A stretch of DNA of 64,000 nt from Duganella sp. (GTDB lineage: Bacteria; Pseudomonadota; Gammaproteobacteria; Burkholderiales; Burkholderiaceae_D). Where the stretch lies: the NCBI GenBank assembly GCA_026225475.1, contig JAMFSU010000143.1:1-64000 (forward strand), given 5' to 3'. Under the pieces are notes generated by a model, which did no database searches, was not told the DNA's origin, and worked only from the letters and a program-made list of their open reading frames with translations. The translations under genes and the position numbers were made by a program. How positions within the stretch are numbered: the stretch's first letter is position 1; the number at the start of each line of letters is the position of its first letter. Below, piece by piece: positions 43,212 to 52,690 of this stretch.

Positions 43212-43395
43212 GAATTAAATCAGACTCTATAACTCAACAAAAATTACGCATAATCAACTTAATTTGCTGCTATGCAATATATGTTTTTTGAACATTTTCC
43301 TGTATTGCGCCAAATTCAGCATCAGACAGGAAAGAAGCAGTTTGCCGGAAAAGCTACAATAGCTGCTTGTCCCCAATTAACCAACGAGAACGCAC

Positions 43396-43845
43396 ATGGA
43401 ATGCACAGTACGCTGGACCGGACTTTCCGGCATGACATTTTTGGCTGAGACCGGTTCCGGTCACGTGGTCGCCATGGATGGTGCGCCCGACGGCGGTGGC
43501 CGCAATCTGGCGCCGCGTCCGATGGAGGTAGTGTTATTGGGTACCGGCGGCTGCACAGCGTACGACGTCGTGGTGATTTTGCGAAAAAGTGGCCAGGATA
43601 TCCGTGGCTGCGAAGTCACACTGAAGTCACAGCGCGCCGAGCAGGATCCGAAAGTGTTTACCAAAATTCACTTCCATTTCACGGTGCGCGGTCGCAACCT
43701 CAAGCAAAATGTGGTCGAACGCGCAATCAAGTTGTCGCATGACAAATATTGCTCAGCATCCATCATGCTGGAAAAGACTGCAGAAATCACACACTCGTTT
43801 GAAATCGTCGACGACCTTGCTGAGCTGCCACCAGCAGTTCAATAA
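43396..43845 (+). CDS. OsmC family protein (YhfA-like)
   Basis: The 149-residue protein has the OsmC/Ohr fold. Cys53 in GTGGCTAYDVV and Cys119 in DKYCSAS are the two conserved cysteines that reduce peroxides in this superfamily. The RPMEVVLLGTGGCT and IHFHFTVRGR segments place it with the YhfA group rather than Ohr. It is probably cytosolic and may act in thiol-peroxide defence, although many YhfA relatives have no proven activity. It is preceded by a long AT-rich region and converges on coq7. Confidence 0.9.
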   Translation: MECTVRWTGLSGMTFLAETGSGHVVAMDGAPDGGGRNLAPRPMEVVLLGTGGCTAYDVVVILRKSGQDIRGCEVTLKSQRAEQDPKVFTKIHFHFTVRGRNLKQNVVERAIKLSHDKYCSASIMLEKTAEITHSFEIVDDLAELPPAVQ

Positions 43846-43882
43846 GAGTACGGCTGGCGCAGGTGGCCAGCCTGTTCGCTAA

Positions 43883-44509
43883 TTAGATGCGGTAAGCCAC
43901 TGTCGTCATGACCTTGGACATGATTTTCATCAGCCCACGCACTGGCAATGGCGTCGCCGCAGCACCTAAGGCCTCGGCGGCTTCGGCGTGCTCGATTTCA
44001 TCCTTGCGCATCTGATCGACAATCTCACGCGATTTGGCATCCTGGGCCGGCAATTTTTCCAGATGACTGATCAGATGCTGCTCGACCTGACGCTCGGTTT
44101 CGGCCACGAAGCCGAGATTACGCGCATCACCGGCGCGCGCGGCGATGCTACCCAGCACGTAGGAGCCGACATACCACAACGGGTTGAGCAGGCTGGTGTG
44201 CGAACCAAGCTCGCGCAAACGCTCTGCGGTCCAGGCAAGATGATCCTCTTCCTCAATGCCAGCATGGGCAAATTGCTGCTTCAACTGTTGCGACTGTGTG
44301 AAGCGCGCCTGCGCATCGTACAAAGCCTGGGCGCACACTTCGCCGACATGGTTGATGCGCATCAAACCGGCGCTATGCCGTTTTTCGGCATTGCTCAATG
44401 CTGTTTCGGCCAGAACTGTGGCCGGATTTGGCCGCGATGACACCACCGCACCACCAACGACACGCAAGGCTTTGTCCAAATCGATAATCATTTGATCGGC
44501 GAATTGCAT
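43883..44509 (-). CDS. coq7: 2-polyprenyl-3-methyl-6-methoxy-1,4-benzoquinone monooxygenase (Coq7)
   Basis: The 208-residue di-iron hydroxylase performs the penultimate step of ubiquinone synthesis. Ferritin-like iron ligands are visible: Glu in NHVGEVCAQALY, Glu and His in EEEDHLAW, Glu in ETERQVEQHL, and Glu-x2-His in KDEIEHAEAA. Betaproteobacteria typically use Coq7 for this step. The gene lies 42 bp after the pyrC start region on the same strand, so co-transcription with pyrC upstream is not favoured; it begins with ATG 44509. Confidence 0.95.
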   Translation of the reverse strand: MQFADQMIIDLDKALRVVGGAVVSSRPNPATVLAETALSNAEKRHSAGLMRINHVGEVCAQALYDAQARFTQSQQLKQQFAHAGIEEEDHLAWTAERLRELGSHTSLLNPLWYVGSYVLGSIAARAGDARNLGFVAETERQVEQHLISHLEKLPAQDAKSREIVDQMRKDEIEHAEAAEALGAAATPLPVRGLMKIMSKVMTTVAYRI

Positions 44510-44551
44510 GACGAACTACCCTCTTCTAAAAAATAAACTACCAGCCTCAAG

Positions 44552-45586
44552 TCAGACCAGTTTCCAATGTATGGTTTCACCACCATTGAGAGGTACCACC
44601 GTAGCATCCCCCATTGGCAATTCCGCTGGAATCGTCCAGCTTTCGCGGCGGAGTGTCACACTGTCTTGATTACGCGGCAAGCCATAGAAAGCCGGGCCAT
44701 TCAAGCTGGCAAAACCCTCCAGCTTATCGAGCGCACCGGCCTGATCGAATGCTTGCGTGTACAACTCAAGCGCATGCAATGCTGTATAACAGCCGGCGCA
44801 GCCGCAAGCATGTTCTTTCAAGCCCTTTTCATGCGGCGCCGAATCGGTACCGAGGAAAAATTTTTCGCTCCCCGAAATCGCCGCCGCCATCAAAGCCTGA
44901 CGATGGGTTTCGCGCTTGAGCACTGGCAGGCAATAGTAATGCGGACGAATACCACCCTTGAAAATCTCGTTGCGGTTATAAAGCAAGTGGTGCGCAGTAA
45001 TGGTCGCAGCAGTCGGCCCCTCGGCAGTGGCGACATAGTCAGCGGCATCCTTGGTAGTGATATGCTCAAACACCACTTTCAGTGCGGGCATGTCGCGTCG
45101 TAATGGCTGCATCACCCGATCGATGAACACAGCTTCGCGATCGAAAATATCAATTGCCGGATCGGTGACTTCACCGTGGACCAGGAACGGCATGCCAACT
45201 TCCTGCAAGGCGTCCAGTGTCTGGTAACACTTGCGCAAATCGGTCACACCGGCGGCCGAATTAGTGGTGGCGCCGGCAGGGTACAACTTCACCGCATGTA
45301 CGAAACCGCTGGCCTTGGCCTTGCGAATTTCTTCTGGTGGCGTGTTATCAGTCAGATACAGCACCATCAATGGCTCGAATTGCATGCCAGCCGGCAAAGC
45401 CGCCAGAATACGGTCGCGATAAGCGCCAGCCTGCTCGGTGGTGGTTACCGGCGGCTTCAGATTCGGCATGACAATGGCGCGCGCAAATTGATGCGCGGTA
45501 TGCGGCAAGACACTGGCCATGGTAGCGCCGTCGCGCAGGTGCAAATGCCAGTCGTCCGGGCGGATAATGGTCACTACGTCGCTCAT
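44552..45586 (-). CDS. pyrC: Dihydroorotase
   Basis: PyrC cyclises carbamoyl aspartate to dihydroorotate in pyrimidine synthesis. The 344-residue amidohydrolase shows the metal ligands His14 and His16 in DWHLHLRD, the carbamylated-lysine region [13 protein letters not shown], His residues in FLVHGE and FEHITT, and the catalytic Asp in LGTDSAPH. It is the short class II type found in E. coli. The start at 45586 follows GGAAGAGAG; a longer in-frame start has no support. It is followed 42 bp later by coq7 on the same strand, so the two may share a transcript. Confidence 0.96.
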   Translation of the reverse strand: MSDVVTIIRPDDWHLHLRDGATMASVLPHTAHQFARAIVMPNLKPPVTTTEQAGAYRDRILAALPAGMQFEPLMVLYLTDNTPPEEIRKAKASGFVHAVKLYPAGATTNSAAGVTDLRKCYQTLDALQEVGMPFLVHGEVTDPAIDIFDREAVFIDRVMQPLRRDMPALKVVFEHITTKDAADYVATAEGPTAATITAHHLLYNRNEIFKGGIRPHYYCLPVLKRETHRQALMAAAISGSEKFFLGTDSAPHEKGLKEHACGCAGCYTALHALELYTQAFDQAGALDKLEGFASLNGPAFYGLPRNQDSVTLRRESWTIPAELPMGDATVVPLNGGETIHWKLV

Positions 45587-45763
45587 TGCTGCTCTCTTCC
45601 TGATGATTTGTTCATGAATGAATTCGGATCGCGCTCGCGCATGCCTGGCAGCAAGCGTCGTCAGTTTTGTTTCGCGCAAGCCATTATTCTACCGCAAGGG
45701 ATGCTACGACCATTGCGTCAGATCAAGCGCGACCATCGCAACACGTCGCTGGCACTCCAAAAG

Positions 45764-45796
45764 AAAAACCGCCGCGGCTTGCACCGGGCGGTTTTT
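45764..45796. terminator. Intrinsic terminator between gltL and pyrC
   Basis: AAAAACCGCC at 45764-45773 pairs with GGCGGTTTTT at 45787-45796 around a 13-nt loop. T runs follow on the plus strand, and on the minus strand TTTTTC-TTTT follows the stem. It closes the gltIJKL operon 45 bp after gltL. Confidence 0.85.
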
Positions 45797-45841
45797 CCAT
45801 ATTTTTCTGCATCAGACGCTGCCAACAGCGCCCAGCCACCA

Positions 45842-46570
45842 TCAATGCGTGATGATCTTGGCCAGGAAGTCGCGCGCGCGTTCCGAACGTGGAGAACCAA
45901 AGAAGTCATCCTTCTTGCAGTCTTCGACAATCAAACCCTTGTCCATGAAGATGACCCGGTTGGCAACCTTGCGCGCGAAGCCCATTTCATGGGTCACGAC
46001 CATCATGGTCATGCCTTCTTGTGCCAGGCCAACCATGACATCCAACACTTCATTGATCATTTCCGGATCGAGTGCCGAAGTCGGTTCATCGAACAGCATC
46101 GCAATCGGGTCCATCGACAGGGCTCGAGCAATTGCCACACGTTGCTGCTGACCGCCCGATAATTGACCTGGAAACTTGTCCTTGTGCGCCAGCAGGCCAA
46201 CGCGATCGAGGTACTTCAAGCCTTTTTCGGTCGCTTCCGACACGCTGCGGCCAAGTACCTTGACTTGACCAATGGTCAGGTTTTCGCGAATCGACAAATG
46301 CGGGAACAGCTCAAAGTTCTGAAACACCATGCCAATGCGCGCGCGCAGCTTCGACAGATTCGTCTTGGGGTCGCCAACCGACACACCATCAACAGTAATC
46401 ACGCCCTTTTGAAACGGCTCCAGGCCATTGACCGTCTTGATCAGCGTCGACTTGCCCGAACCGGAAGGGCCACACACCACCACCACATCGCCCTTGGCAA
46501 CGCTGGTGGTGCAATCGGTCAGAACCTGAAAGCTGCCATACCACTTGCTGACATTATTAAGTTCAATCAT
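45842..46570 (-). CDS. gltL: Glutamate/aspartate ABC transporter ATP-binding protein
   Basis: The 242-residue ATPase powers amino-acid uptake. Walker A GPSGSGKST is at 34-42, the signature LSGGQQQR follows, and Walker B is MLFDEPTSALDPE; the Q-loop is in MVFQNFELFPH and the switch His in VVTHEMGF. It belongs to the polar amino acid (PAAT) class. It is the last gene of gltI-J-K-L and begins 61 bp after the gltK stop. Confidence 0.95.
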   Translation of the reverse strand: MIELNNVSKWYGSFQVLTDCTTSVAKGDVVVVCGPSGSGKSTLIKTVNGLEPFQKGVITVDGVSVGDPKTNLSKLRARIGMVFQNFELFPHLSIRENLTIGQVKVLGRSVSEATEKGLKYLDRVGLLAHKDKFPGQLSGGQQQRVAIARALSMDPIAMLFDEPTSALDPEMINEVLDVMVGLAQEGMTMMVVTHEMGFARKVANRVIFMDKGLIVEDCKKDDFFGSPRSERARDFLAKIITH

Positions 46571-46631
46571 TTTTTTCTCCTAAGTCCTGAATACGGTATG
46601 CCTGCCGACCATACCGGCCGGCCTCTGCAAG

Positions 46632-47327
46632 TTAGCGAATGATGGCGATTTTGTGCTGGAAACGCTTGACGGTTTGCGACAGCGCAAAGCTGAGCACAAA
46701 GTACACCACAGCGACAAACAGGTACATTTCCACCAGGCGGCCATCACGTTGCGCAATCTTGGATGCGCTAGTGACGAAGTCCGGCACTGAACCGAGCACA
46801 TAAACCAGCGATACGTCCTGGAACAGCACAATGGTTTGTGTCAACAAGATCGGTGTGACATTACGGAACGCCTGCGGCAGCACCACATTACCCATCATTT
46901 GCCAGTAATTCATGCCAATTGCGTAACCGGCAAACACCTGGCCCCGTGAAATCGACTGAATACCGGAGCGCATGATTTCGCAATAATACGCAGCTTCAAA
47001 CAAAATAAAGGTGATCAAGGCCGACTGGAATGCGCCCACCTGGATAGGATCCTTGGAACCAATGATCCAGGCACCGATGAACGGCACCAGAAAGTAGAAC
47101 CAGAAAATCACCAGCACCAGCGGTACCGAGCGGATCAGATTGACGTAGGTGGTGGCAATGAACGACAGCGGCTTGTTGCTCGACAAACGCATCATCGCCA
47201 GAAAAGTGCCGATGATGACGCCACCGACCATGGCCGCAATCGTCAATACCAGAGTGAACTTGAGACCGGTCGTGATCAGGTAGTACCACGAGCGCTGAAT
47301 GACATCAAAGTCGAAATTCGAAAACAT
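46632..47327 (-). CDS. gltK: Glutamate/aspartate ABC transporter permease GltK
   Basis: The 231-residue inner-membrane subunit has about five hydrophobic helices and the PAAT-type EAA loop, seen as GMNYWQMMGNVVLPQAFRNVTP. It forms the channel with GltJ. RSVPLVLVIFWFYF is a conserved family segment. It starts 2 bp before the gltJ stop region ends, so translation is tightly linked. Confidence 0.94.
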   Translation of the reverse strand: MFSNFDFDVIQRSWYYLITTGLKFTLVLTIAAMVGGVIIGTFLAMMRLSSNKPLSFIATTYVNLIRSVPLVLVIFWFYFLVPFIGAWIIGSKDPIQVGAFQSALITFILFEAAYYCEIMRSGIQSISRGQVFAGYAIGMNYWQMMGNVVLPQAFRNVTPILLTQTIVLFQDVSLVYVLGSVPDFVTSASKIAQRDGRLVEMYLFVAVVYFVLSFALSQTVKRFQHKIAIIR

Positions 47328-47329
47328 GA

Positions 47330-48079
47330 TTAATGGCCTCCTGCACTGGCGCTACCGCTGGTAATGTACCCAGGCACGGCAGTGACTTTTTCCAGCAATC
47401 GTGCCATCAGCAGCGCGATCACCGAAATGACAATGTAAATGATGGTCGCACCGGTGAGCGACTCAAAGGTCTGAAAAGTGAATTCGCGCATCGAATAAGT
47501 CGCGGCAGTCAACTCGACCAAACCGATAGTCAAGGCCACCGAACTGTTTTTGATGATCGCAGCAAATTCGTTGGTCAGCGACGGAATGATGATACGGAAC
47601 GCCATCGGCAACAACACGTATCGGTAGGTCTGCGTCGGCGTCAATCCAAGTGCCGCACCAGCCATGCGTTGACCGCGCGGCAAGGCATTGATACCGGTAC
47701 TCACCTGCACCGCTACACGCGACGAGGTAAAAAAACCCAACGCCAGAAACGCGGTCACAAATGAAGCATTGGGCAGGCTCTTGAGCCAGTCGCCCATAGC
47801 TGTGGGCACCAGTTCTGGCATCACGAAATACCAGAGAAACATCTGCACTAACAGCGGAACGTTACGAAACAGTTCAACATAGCCGTTGGCTACGCGAACT
47901 GCCCATGGTTTTTGGGTAGTACGTATGGTGCCGACGATCGTGCCAAGCACCAGCGCCATGATCCAGGCCAATATGGCAGTGGCGAGGGTCCATTTCAGAC
48001 CGATCAGTAATGTATCAATATAAGGGATGCCATCGGGAGATTGCTCCCAGAAAATGCCCCAGTTCCAGTTGTATTGCAT
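47330..48079 (-). CDS. gltJ: Glutamate/aspartate ABC transporter permease GltJ
   Basis: The 249-residue membrane subunit has an N-terminal segment (WNWGIFWEQSPDG) typical of GltJ, the FRNVPLLVQMFLWYF core, and an EAA loop ALGLTPTQTYRYVLLPMAFRII. It pairs with GltK. A 200-bp gap with a strong hairpin separates it from gltI, which usually allows the binding protein to be made in excess. Confidence 0.94.
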   Translation of the reverse strand: MQYNWNWGIFWEQSPDGIPYIDTLLIGLKWTLATAILAWIMALVLGTIVGTIRTTQKPWAVRVANGYVELFRNVPLLVQMFLWYFVMPELVPTAMGDWLKSLPNASFVTAFLALGFFTSSRVAVQVSTGINALPRGQRMAGAALGLTPTQTYRYVLLPMAFRIIIPSLTNEFAAIIKNSSVALTIGLVELTAATYSMREFTFQTFESLTGATIIYIVISVIALLMARLLEKVTAVPGYITSGSASAGGH

Positions 48080-48211
48080 AGTGCCCTCGTCTTCTCAGTC
48101 TTGTCGTTTGCGATCAAAAACACCACTTGGATGGCATTTTCGGGCTGCCTGTACCGCGTTTTCTTGAAACTTGGTTTTCTGAGCAGGTCTTGCTTTCTTC
48201 GCCAACTTAAA

Positions 48212-48239
48212 CAAAACGGGGGACCGCTCCCCCGTTTTG
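48212..48239 (-). other. Intercistronic hairpin between gltI and gltJ
   Basis: CAAAACGGGGG at 48212-48222 pairs with CCCCCGTTTTG at 48229-48239; an A-T pair extends the stem to 12 bp with a CCGC loop. The minus strand continues TTTAAG, so termination is partial at most. Such stems protect the upstream binding-protein mRNA and lower expression of downstream permease genes. Confidence 0.75.
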
Positions 48240-48279
48240 CCTTTATTGCATCGCAGCGATTACATGCTGCGCTTCCAAC

Positions 48280-49227
48280 TTATTTCTTCTTGGAAGATTG
48301 CTTTTGCGCTTCTGGCACGGCTGCATAAGCAGACGGTTCGCCGGAATCGGTAGGCTTAGCGAGCACAGCCTGCAATTGCGGGCTCATTGGCACGTTCAGG
48401 TTGACACCCTTTGGCGGGATTGGCGATTGGAACCATTTAGCGTAGATCTTCTTGATGTCATCGCCCTTGTAGACGTTGATCAGCGCATCATCAACCACCT
48501 TCTTGAAGGCGGTATCGCCCAATGGCAGGATCAGACCGTATGGCTCAACTGACAAAGCTTCGCTGGACACAACATAATCACCAGGTGCTTTCGAATTGGC
48601 AGCCAACGACGACAACAGGATATCGTCCATCACGAATGCCACTGCACGGCCAGTTTCGACCATCAGGAACGCTTCTGCGTGGTCCTTGGCAGCTAGGATG
48701 TTCATGCCCAGGTTGCGTTCGGTATTCAGAGTGGTGATTTGTTTCAGGTTGGAAGTACCGGAAGTCGAGACGATCGTCTTGCCCTTCAGATCATCCAAAG
48801 TCTTCAGGTTAGCCGACTTCTTCGACAGGAAACGGTTGGCAGTCACAAACTCGGTGACGGCGAAAGCAACTTGCTTTTGACGTTCCATGTTGTTGGTGGC
48901 CGAATCGCAAGAAATATCAGCAGTACCGTTGGCAATCAGTGGAATGCGGGTTGCCGAAGTCACTGGCACCATCTTGACAGTCAACGAAGGCATGCCCAAT
49001 TTTTTCTGAATAGCAGTAGCAGCTTTCAGGCAGAGGTCAATCGAATAACCTTGATACGATTGCTTATCGTCGAGGTAGGAGAATGGAATCGATGCATCGC
49101 GTACACCCAGCGTCAAAATACCAGTTTCCTTGATCTTCTTCAGACGACCTGTCAACTCTTCAGCATGCACAGCGCCCATCAAGACACTCGCACCGACCAA
49201 AACACCTGCAAACTTTAATAACTTCAT
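48280..49227 (-). CDS. gltI: Glutamate/aspartate ABC transporter periplasmic binding protein
   Basis: The 315-residue solute receptor has a signal peptide ending AVHA (about residue 22), then EELTGRLKKIKETGILTLGVRDASIPFSYLDD (in short: TLGVRDASIPFSYLDD), the hallmark of GltI/DEBP. Arg and Ser/Thr residues in SGTSNLKQ and the NGTADISCDSATNN loop bind the side-chain and alpha carboxylates. The start at 49227 is chosen for the strong AGGAGGT 5-6 nt upstream; the longer in-frame start gives no signal peptide. It heads the operon. The C-terminus is Lys-rich (SSKKK). Confidence 0.95.
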   Translation of the reverse strand: MKLLKFAGVLVGASVLMGAVHAEELTGRLKKIKETGILTLGVRDASIPFSYLDDKQSYQGYSIDLCLKAATAIQKKLGMPSLTVKMVPVTSATRIPLIANGTADISCDSATNNMERQKQVAFAVTEFVTANRFLSKKSANLKTLDDLKGKTIVSTSGTSNLKQITTLNTERNLGMNILAAKDHAEAFLMVETGRAVAFVMDDILLSSLAANSKAPGDYVVSSEALSVEPYGLILPLGDTAFKKVVDDALINVYKGDDIKKIYAKWFQSPIPPKGVNLNVPMSPQLQAVLAKPTDSGEPSAYAAVPEAQKQSSKKK

Positions 49228-50016
49228 GTGACCTCCTGGAAAAATTTTTACGTAGTGTACCAAAAGCCCCTGATCAAAAATAGTCTTCATTCTTGAAAAG
49301 AGCCTATATTGCGCTTAAATCCCTTCAGCTTCTGAAATCCCAACTGCTACGCCTTTTTCGGGAAAAACATCGTCACCTTGCAGGGCTGATCAGACACGAA
49401 AAATATGTCTGCCTGATGTCAATTGCCTGAATCTGTAATGATCCCTCAATCTGCGATGTATGCATACTAGCAATAACCCCTAAAAAATCAGTATGTTTAT
49501 CGTGCTTTCCCGATGCAGCAGCAGTCGAATTATCATCTGCTAACAAGAAATGATATGAGCAATATCCATGCCAGAAAACCCAACAAAATCGGCATTTCCG
49601 TCGCAATGCTTTGCGTCCTGAACCCAATATGAACAATCAAGCGCCATTTGCCTGATTTCCACGTTTACCAATGACAATACCGCAGCGCTATGCGCCGCCA
49701 TCAGGTTCGCGGAGATCATTGATTGCAACATCACGGTAGGTCGTCAAACCACATCGCATGGATGGTGGAATCAACGGAATTCTGTCTCTTTATTTTCGTT
49801 GTATGTCGTGCGCAGCGTCAAATGCGCTGCATTGCTACGACCCTTGTCTCCTTCTTGTGCAGGCAATCGATTCAGCGGCGCAATGCTACGTCCGCCAAAA
49901 TCGATTCACCATTCCTGCAGCAGACTGCCGCGACAGTCTGCGTCCTACTCAGCTTGACCAACACAGCCGCCACACGATTTTTATTCTGTGCTGTTGCAGC
50001 GACTGTGTTTATTACA
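49228..50016. other. 789-bp intergenic region, gltI to gdhA
   Basis: No convincing gene is seen. Several frames of 60-110 codons are open on both strands, but none has a ribosome binding site, a recognisable family or normal composition. The part next to gltI should carry its promoter; a reliable -35/-10 pair was not found by eye. No sigma-54 pattern is present. Confidence 0.55.
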
Positions 50017-51312
50017 TCACGGGTACAAGCCACGCATTTCGCGTGCTTGTAAAACACGTGTACACGCAACGATAAATGCTGCCGTGCGCAACGATACTTT
50101 CTTTTCATCTGCCAATTGCCAGACCGCTGTAAATGCTTCACGCATGATGCGCGTCAAGCGCAGATTAATTTCATCTTCAGTCCAGAAGAAGCTGGAAAAA
50201 TCCTGCACCCATTCAAAATAACTGACCGTGACACCACCGGCATTCGCAATCACATCCGGTACGATCAACACGCCCTTGTCATTGAGAATATCGTCCGCAG
50301 CTGGCGTCGTCGGACCATTCGCACCTTCCAGAATAATCTTGGCGCGAATCGATGAGGCATTCTTTTCTGTGATTTGCTGTTCGAGTGCAGCTGGCACCAG
50401 AATGTCGCAATCGGTTGCCCAAAACTGGGCGCGATCTTGCACTTCATCGCCACCCGGGAAGCCGGCGACACTGCCGTGTTCCATAACATATGCCTGCAAT
50501 GCCGGCACATCCAGGCCACTGGCGCGAACCACGGTAGTAATGTGATCCTGCACCGCCACAATCTTGGCACCAGCTTCTGCAAACAAACGTGCAGCGATGC
50601 CACCGACGTTACCAAAGCCTTGCACCGCAACGCGCGCATCCTTGATTTCAAGGTTGCGTTTGGCAGCGGCTTCACAACCCACCACAAACACACCACGGCC
50701 GGTTGCTTCATGACGACCGAGACTGCCGCCGAGCGAGATCGGCTTACCGGTGACGACACCGGAAGCAGTGCTACCCTGGTTCATGGAGTAGGTATCCATC
50801 ATCCATGCCATGATCTGCGAATCGGTGTTCACATCGGGTGCCGGAATGTCTTTATTGGGGCCGATAATGATGCCGATTTCACTGGTATAGCGACGCGTCA
50901 TGCGTTGCAGTTCACCGCGCGACAAAGTCTTTGGATCAACCCGGATACCGCCCTTGGCACCGCCGTACGGCACATTGACAGCAGCATTCTTGACCGTCAT
51001 CCAAGCCGACAGCGCCATCACTTCGGACAAGGTCACATCCTGGTGAAAACGGACGCCACCCTTGCCAGGACCACGCGATGTGTTGTGCTGGACGCGATAG
51101 CCTTCGAAGTGCGCAATGGTGCCATCGTCACGTTCAATCGGCACATCCACCACTAGGATGCGTTTAGGCCGTTTGAGCGTTTCCACCCAACGTGCCAGTG
51201 ACCCGAGGTAAGGCGTGACGCGGTCAATTTGTTCGAGATAGTCACCCCATGGCCCAATGCCATGCGGAGTAAGATAGGAAGGGACTTGGTGCTGGACTGG
51301 TACGTTCGACAT
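50017..51312 (-). CDS. gdhA: Glutamate dehydrogenase (GdhA/GdhB, hexameric short type)
   Basis: The 431-residue enzyme interconverts glutamate and 2-oxoglutarate plus ammonia. The substrate-binding [11 protein letters not shown] and the catalytic lysine region [13 protein letters not shown] are intact, and [24 protein letters not shown] is the Rossmann dinucleotide motif. The sequence is of the clade common in Burkholderiales and archaea-like NAD(P) enzymes; cofactor preference is not assigned. The start at 51312 follows AAGGAGCG. Next to gltIJKL and a LysR gene, it links glutamate import to its oxidation. Confidence 0.95.
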   Translation of the reverse strand: MSNVPVQHQVPSYLTPHGIGPWGDYLEQIDRVTPYLGSLARWVETLKRPKRILVVDVPIERDDGTIAHFEGYRVQHNTSRGPGKGGVRFHQDVTLSEVMALSAWMTVKNAAVNVPYGGAKGGIRVDPKTLSRGELQRMTRRYTSEIGIIIGPNKDIPAPDVNTDSQIMAWMMDTYSMNQGSTASGVVTGKPISLGGSLGRHEATGRGVFVVGCEAAAKRNLEIKDARVAVQGFGNVGGIAARLFAEAGAKIVAVQDHITTVVRASGLDVPALQAYVMEHGSVAGFPGGDEVQDRAQFWATDCDILVPAALEQQITEKNASSIRAKIILEGANGPTTPAADDILNDKGVLIVPDVIANAGGVTVSYFEWVQDFSSFFWTEDEINLRLTRIMREAFTAVWQLADEKKVSLRTAAFIVACTRVLQAREMRGLYP

Positions 51313-51657
51313 GATGCAATCGCTCCTTTTGTTCGCCATGCGTTAGTCTTGCCCGCCGAGGCTGCTGCAAAATGAAATCAACATCCGAGAGATACCATCG
51401 TACTCTTCTTCATACGAAAAAGTCGTCCCTGGATGCTGGTGCGCCTCACACAGCCCATCGGACTGTAGCAATACGAACCCTTCAAGCAGCCATCACCGGA
51501 GAAAGTCCGGTCTGACGGACCATACAAGGCATTCGAATACGATGTAGGTACCGCCATCGACAGCGACGCAATCGTAGGGCAATGGGCCACGGCAGCGCTA
51601 ATGCTTTGTTCGCATGCAACTATGCAATCCATGCATAACCTTGCCGAAGCAGCCGAT
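51313..51657. other. 345-bp intergenic region upstream of gdhA
   Basis: It separates gdhA from the LysR gene on the same strand. It should contain the gdhA promoter and perhaps LysR sites, but no clear -35/-10 pair or T-N11-A palindrome stands out. An 84-codon frame on the minus strand has no ribosome binding site and is rich in Cys, so it is not called. Confidence 0.5.
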
Positions 51658-52629
51658 TTACCTGGCTTTGGCAGCTTTTTTTACACGCGCTGCGGCATTC
51701 TTGCGCTTTTCCTCAAGTTCGCGCAAGTGATCCCACAAGCGTGCCACCACTACCTTGCCGCTGCGTTGCGGTGTCGGCCGCTCGCGGTACAGACGGATTT
51801 CCATCTCGACTTCCCAGTCACCGTCGGCACCATCGGCGCGCGCCAATTGCTTGTTGCGCACTTCACGCAACACGGATGATTCCGGCAGAAAAGCCACGCC
51901 ATGCCCTTCCAGCGCCATCATCTTGAGACTTTCCGACATGTCCGTTTCGTAATGCTTTTCCAGATGCAAGGGTTTGCGTGCATCGGTCATGATGAGCTCG
52001 ACCATGCGTCCGAGATAGGCATTGGGCGTATAAGACAAAAATGGCAACGGTGCTTTACTACTCCCCGGAAACATATAATCAGGCCGCCCGCTACGATCAC
52101 AGCGCGAATACGGCCGCACGCTTTCACGGCCCATGGTGAGCATGTCATAACGGCTCGAATCGAGTTGCACCGGCTGGCGCGGATGGTGATAACACAGCAG
52201 CAAATCGCAGCCGCCATCGACAATCGTCATCACCGCATCATGAACGTTGAGTGCGATCAGGCGCGTATTGAGCGGTCCAAAACCAGACTCGAGTGAGCTA
52301 AGCCATTTCGGCACATAGGTCAGCGACAAGGTATGTGGCACCGCAAAATCGACCGTGGTCTGCGCCGCCGGCCGTTTGCCGCGCAGCAGCGCCCGCGTGT
52401 TATTGATCTGGCCCAACATTTCCACGGCTTGCTCATAAAACACTTCACCAGCCGCCGTCAGCCGCGTCGGATACGACGTGCGATCAATCAGATCCGAACC
52501 GAGCCAAGCCTCCAGCGACTGAATCCGGCGCGAGAATGCCGGCTGCGTGACATGACGCAATTCCGCCGAACGGCTGAAGCTGCGCGTCTCTGCCAATGAA
52601 ATGAAATCTTCCAACCACTTGGTTTCCAT
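51658..52629 (-). CDS. LysR family regulator, HypT/YjiE-like
   Basis: The 323-residue regulator opens METKWLEDFISLAETRSFSRSAE and continues VTQPAFSRRIQSLE, close to the HypT (YjiE/QseD) branch of LysR proteins. The HTH is at about 1-62; the effector domain spans about 92-295. The C-terminal tail is strongly basic (KRKNAAARVKKAAKAR), an addition not usual in the family. It is the gene just upstream of gdhA on the same strand, a pairing common in Burkholderiales, so it is the probable regulator of gdhA and perhaps gltIJKL. Confidence 0.88.
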   Translation of the reverse strand: METKWLEDFISLAETRSFSRSAELRHVTQPAFSRRIQSLEAWLGSDLIDRTSYPTRLTAAGEVFYEQAVEMLGQINNTRALLRGKRPAAQTTVDFAVPHTLSLTYVPKWLSSLESGFGPLNTRLIALNVHDAVMTIVDGGCDLLLCYHHPRQPVQLDSSRYDMLTMGRESVRPYSRCDRSGRPDYMFPGSSKAPLPFLSYTPNAYLGRMVELIMTDARKPLHLEKHYETDMSESLKMMALEGHGVAFLPESSVLREVRNKQLARADGADGDWEVEMEIRLYRERPTPQRSGKVVVARLWDHLRELEEKRKNAAARVKKAAKAR

Positions 52630-52690
52630 ACCGAATTCCCACCTCAGCAGCGCATCGGCCTACCGATGTCGCATTCATTTTTTGAATTTT

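Noticed and set aside
49723-50075. Open reading frames of about 105-110 codons upstream of gdhA
   Set aside because: They have no ribosome binding site, no recognisable domain and Cys-rich, low-quality composition, and they run antisense into the gdhA 3' end.
51378-51632. 84-codon frame between gdhA and the LysR gene
   Set aside because: No ribosome binding site and implausible amino acid composition; treated as chance.
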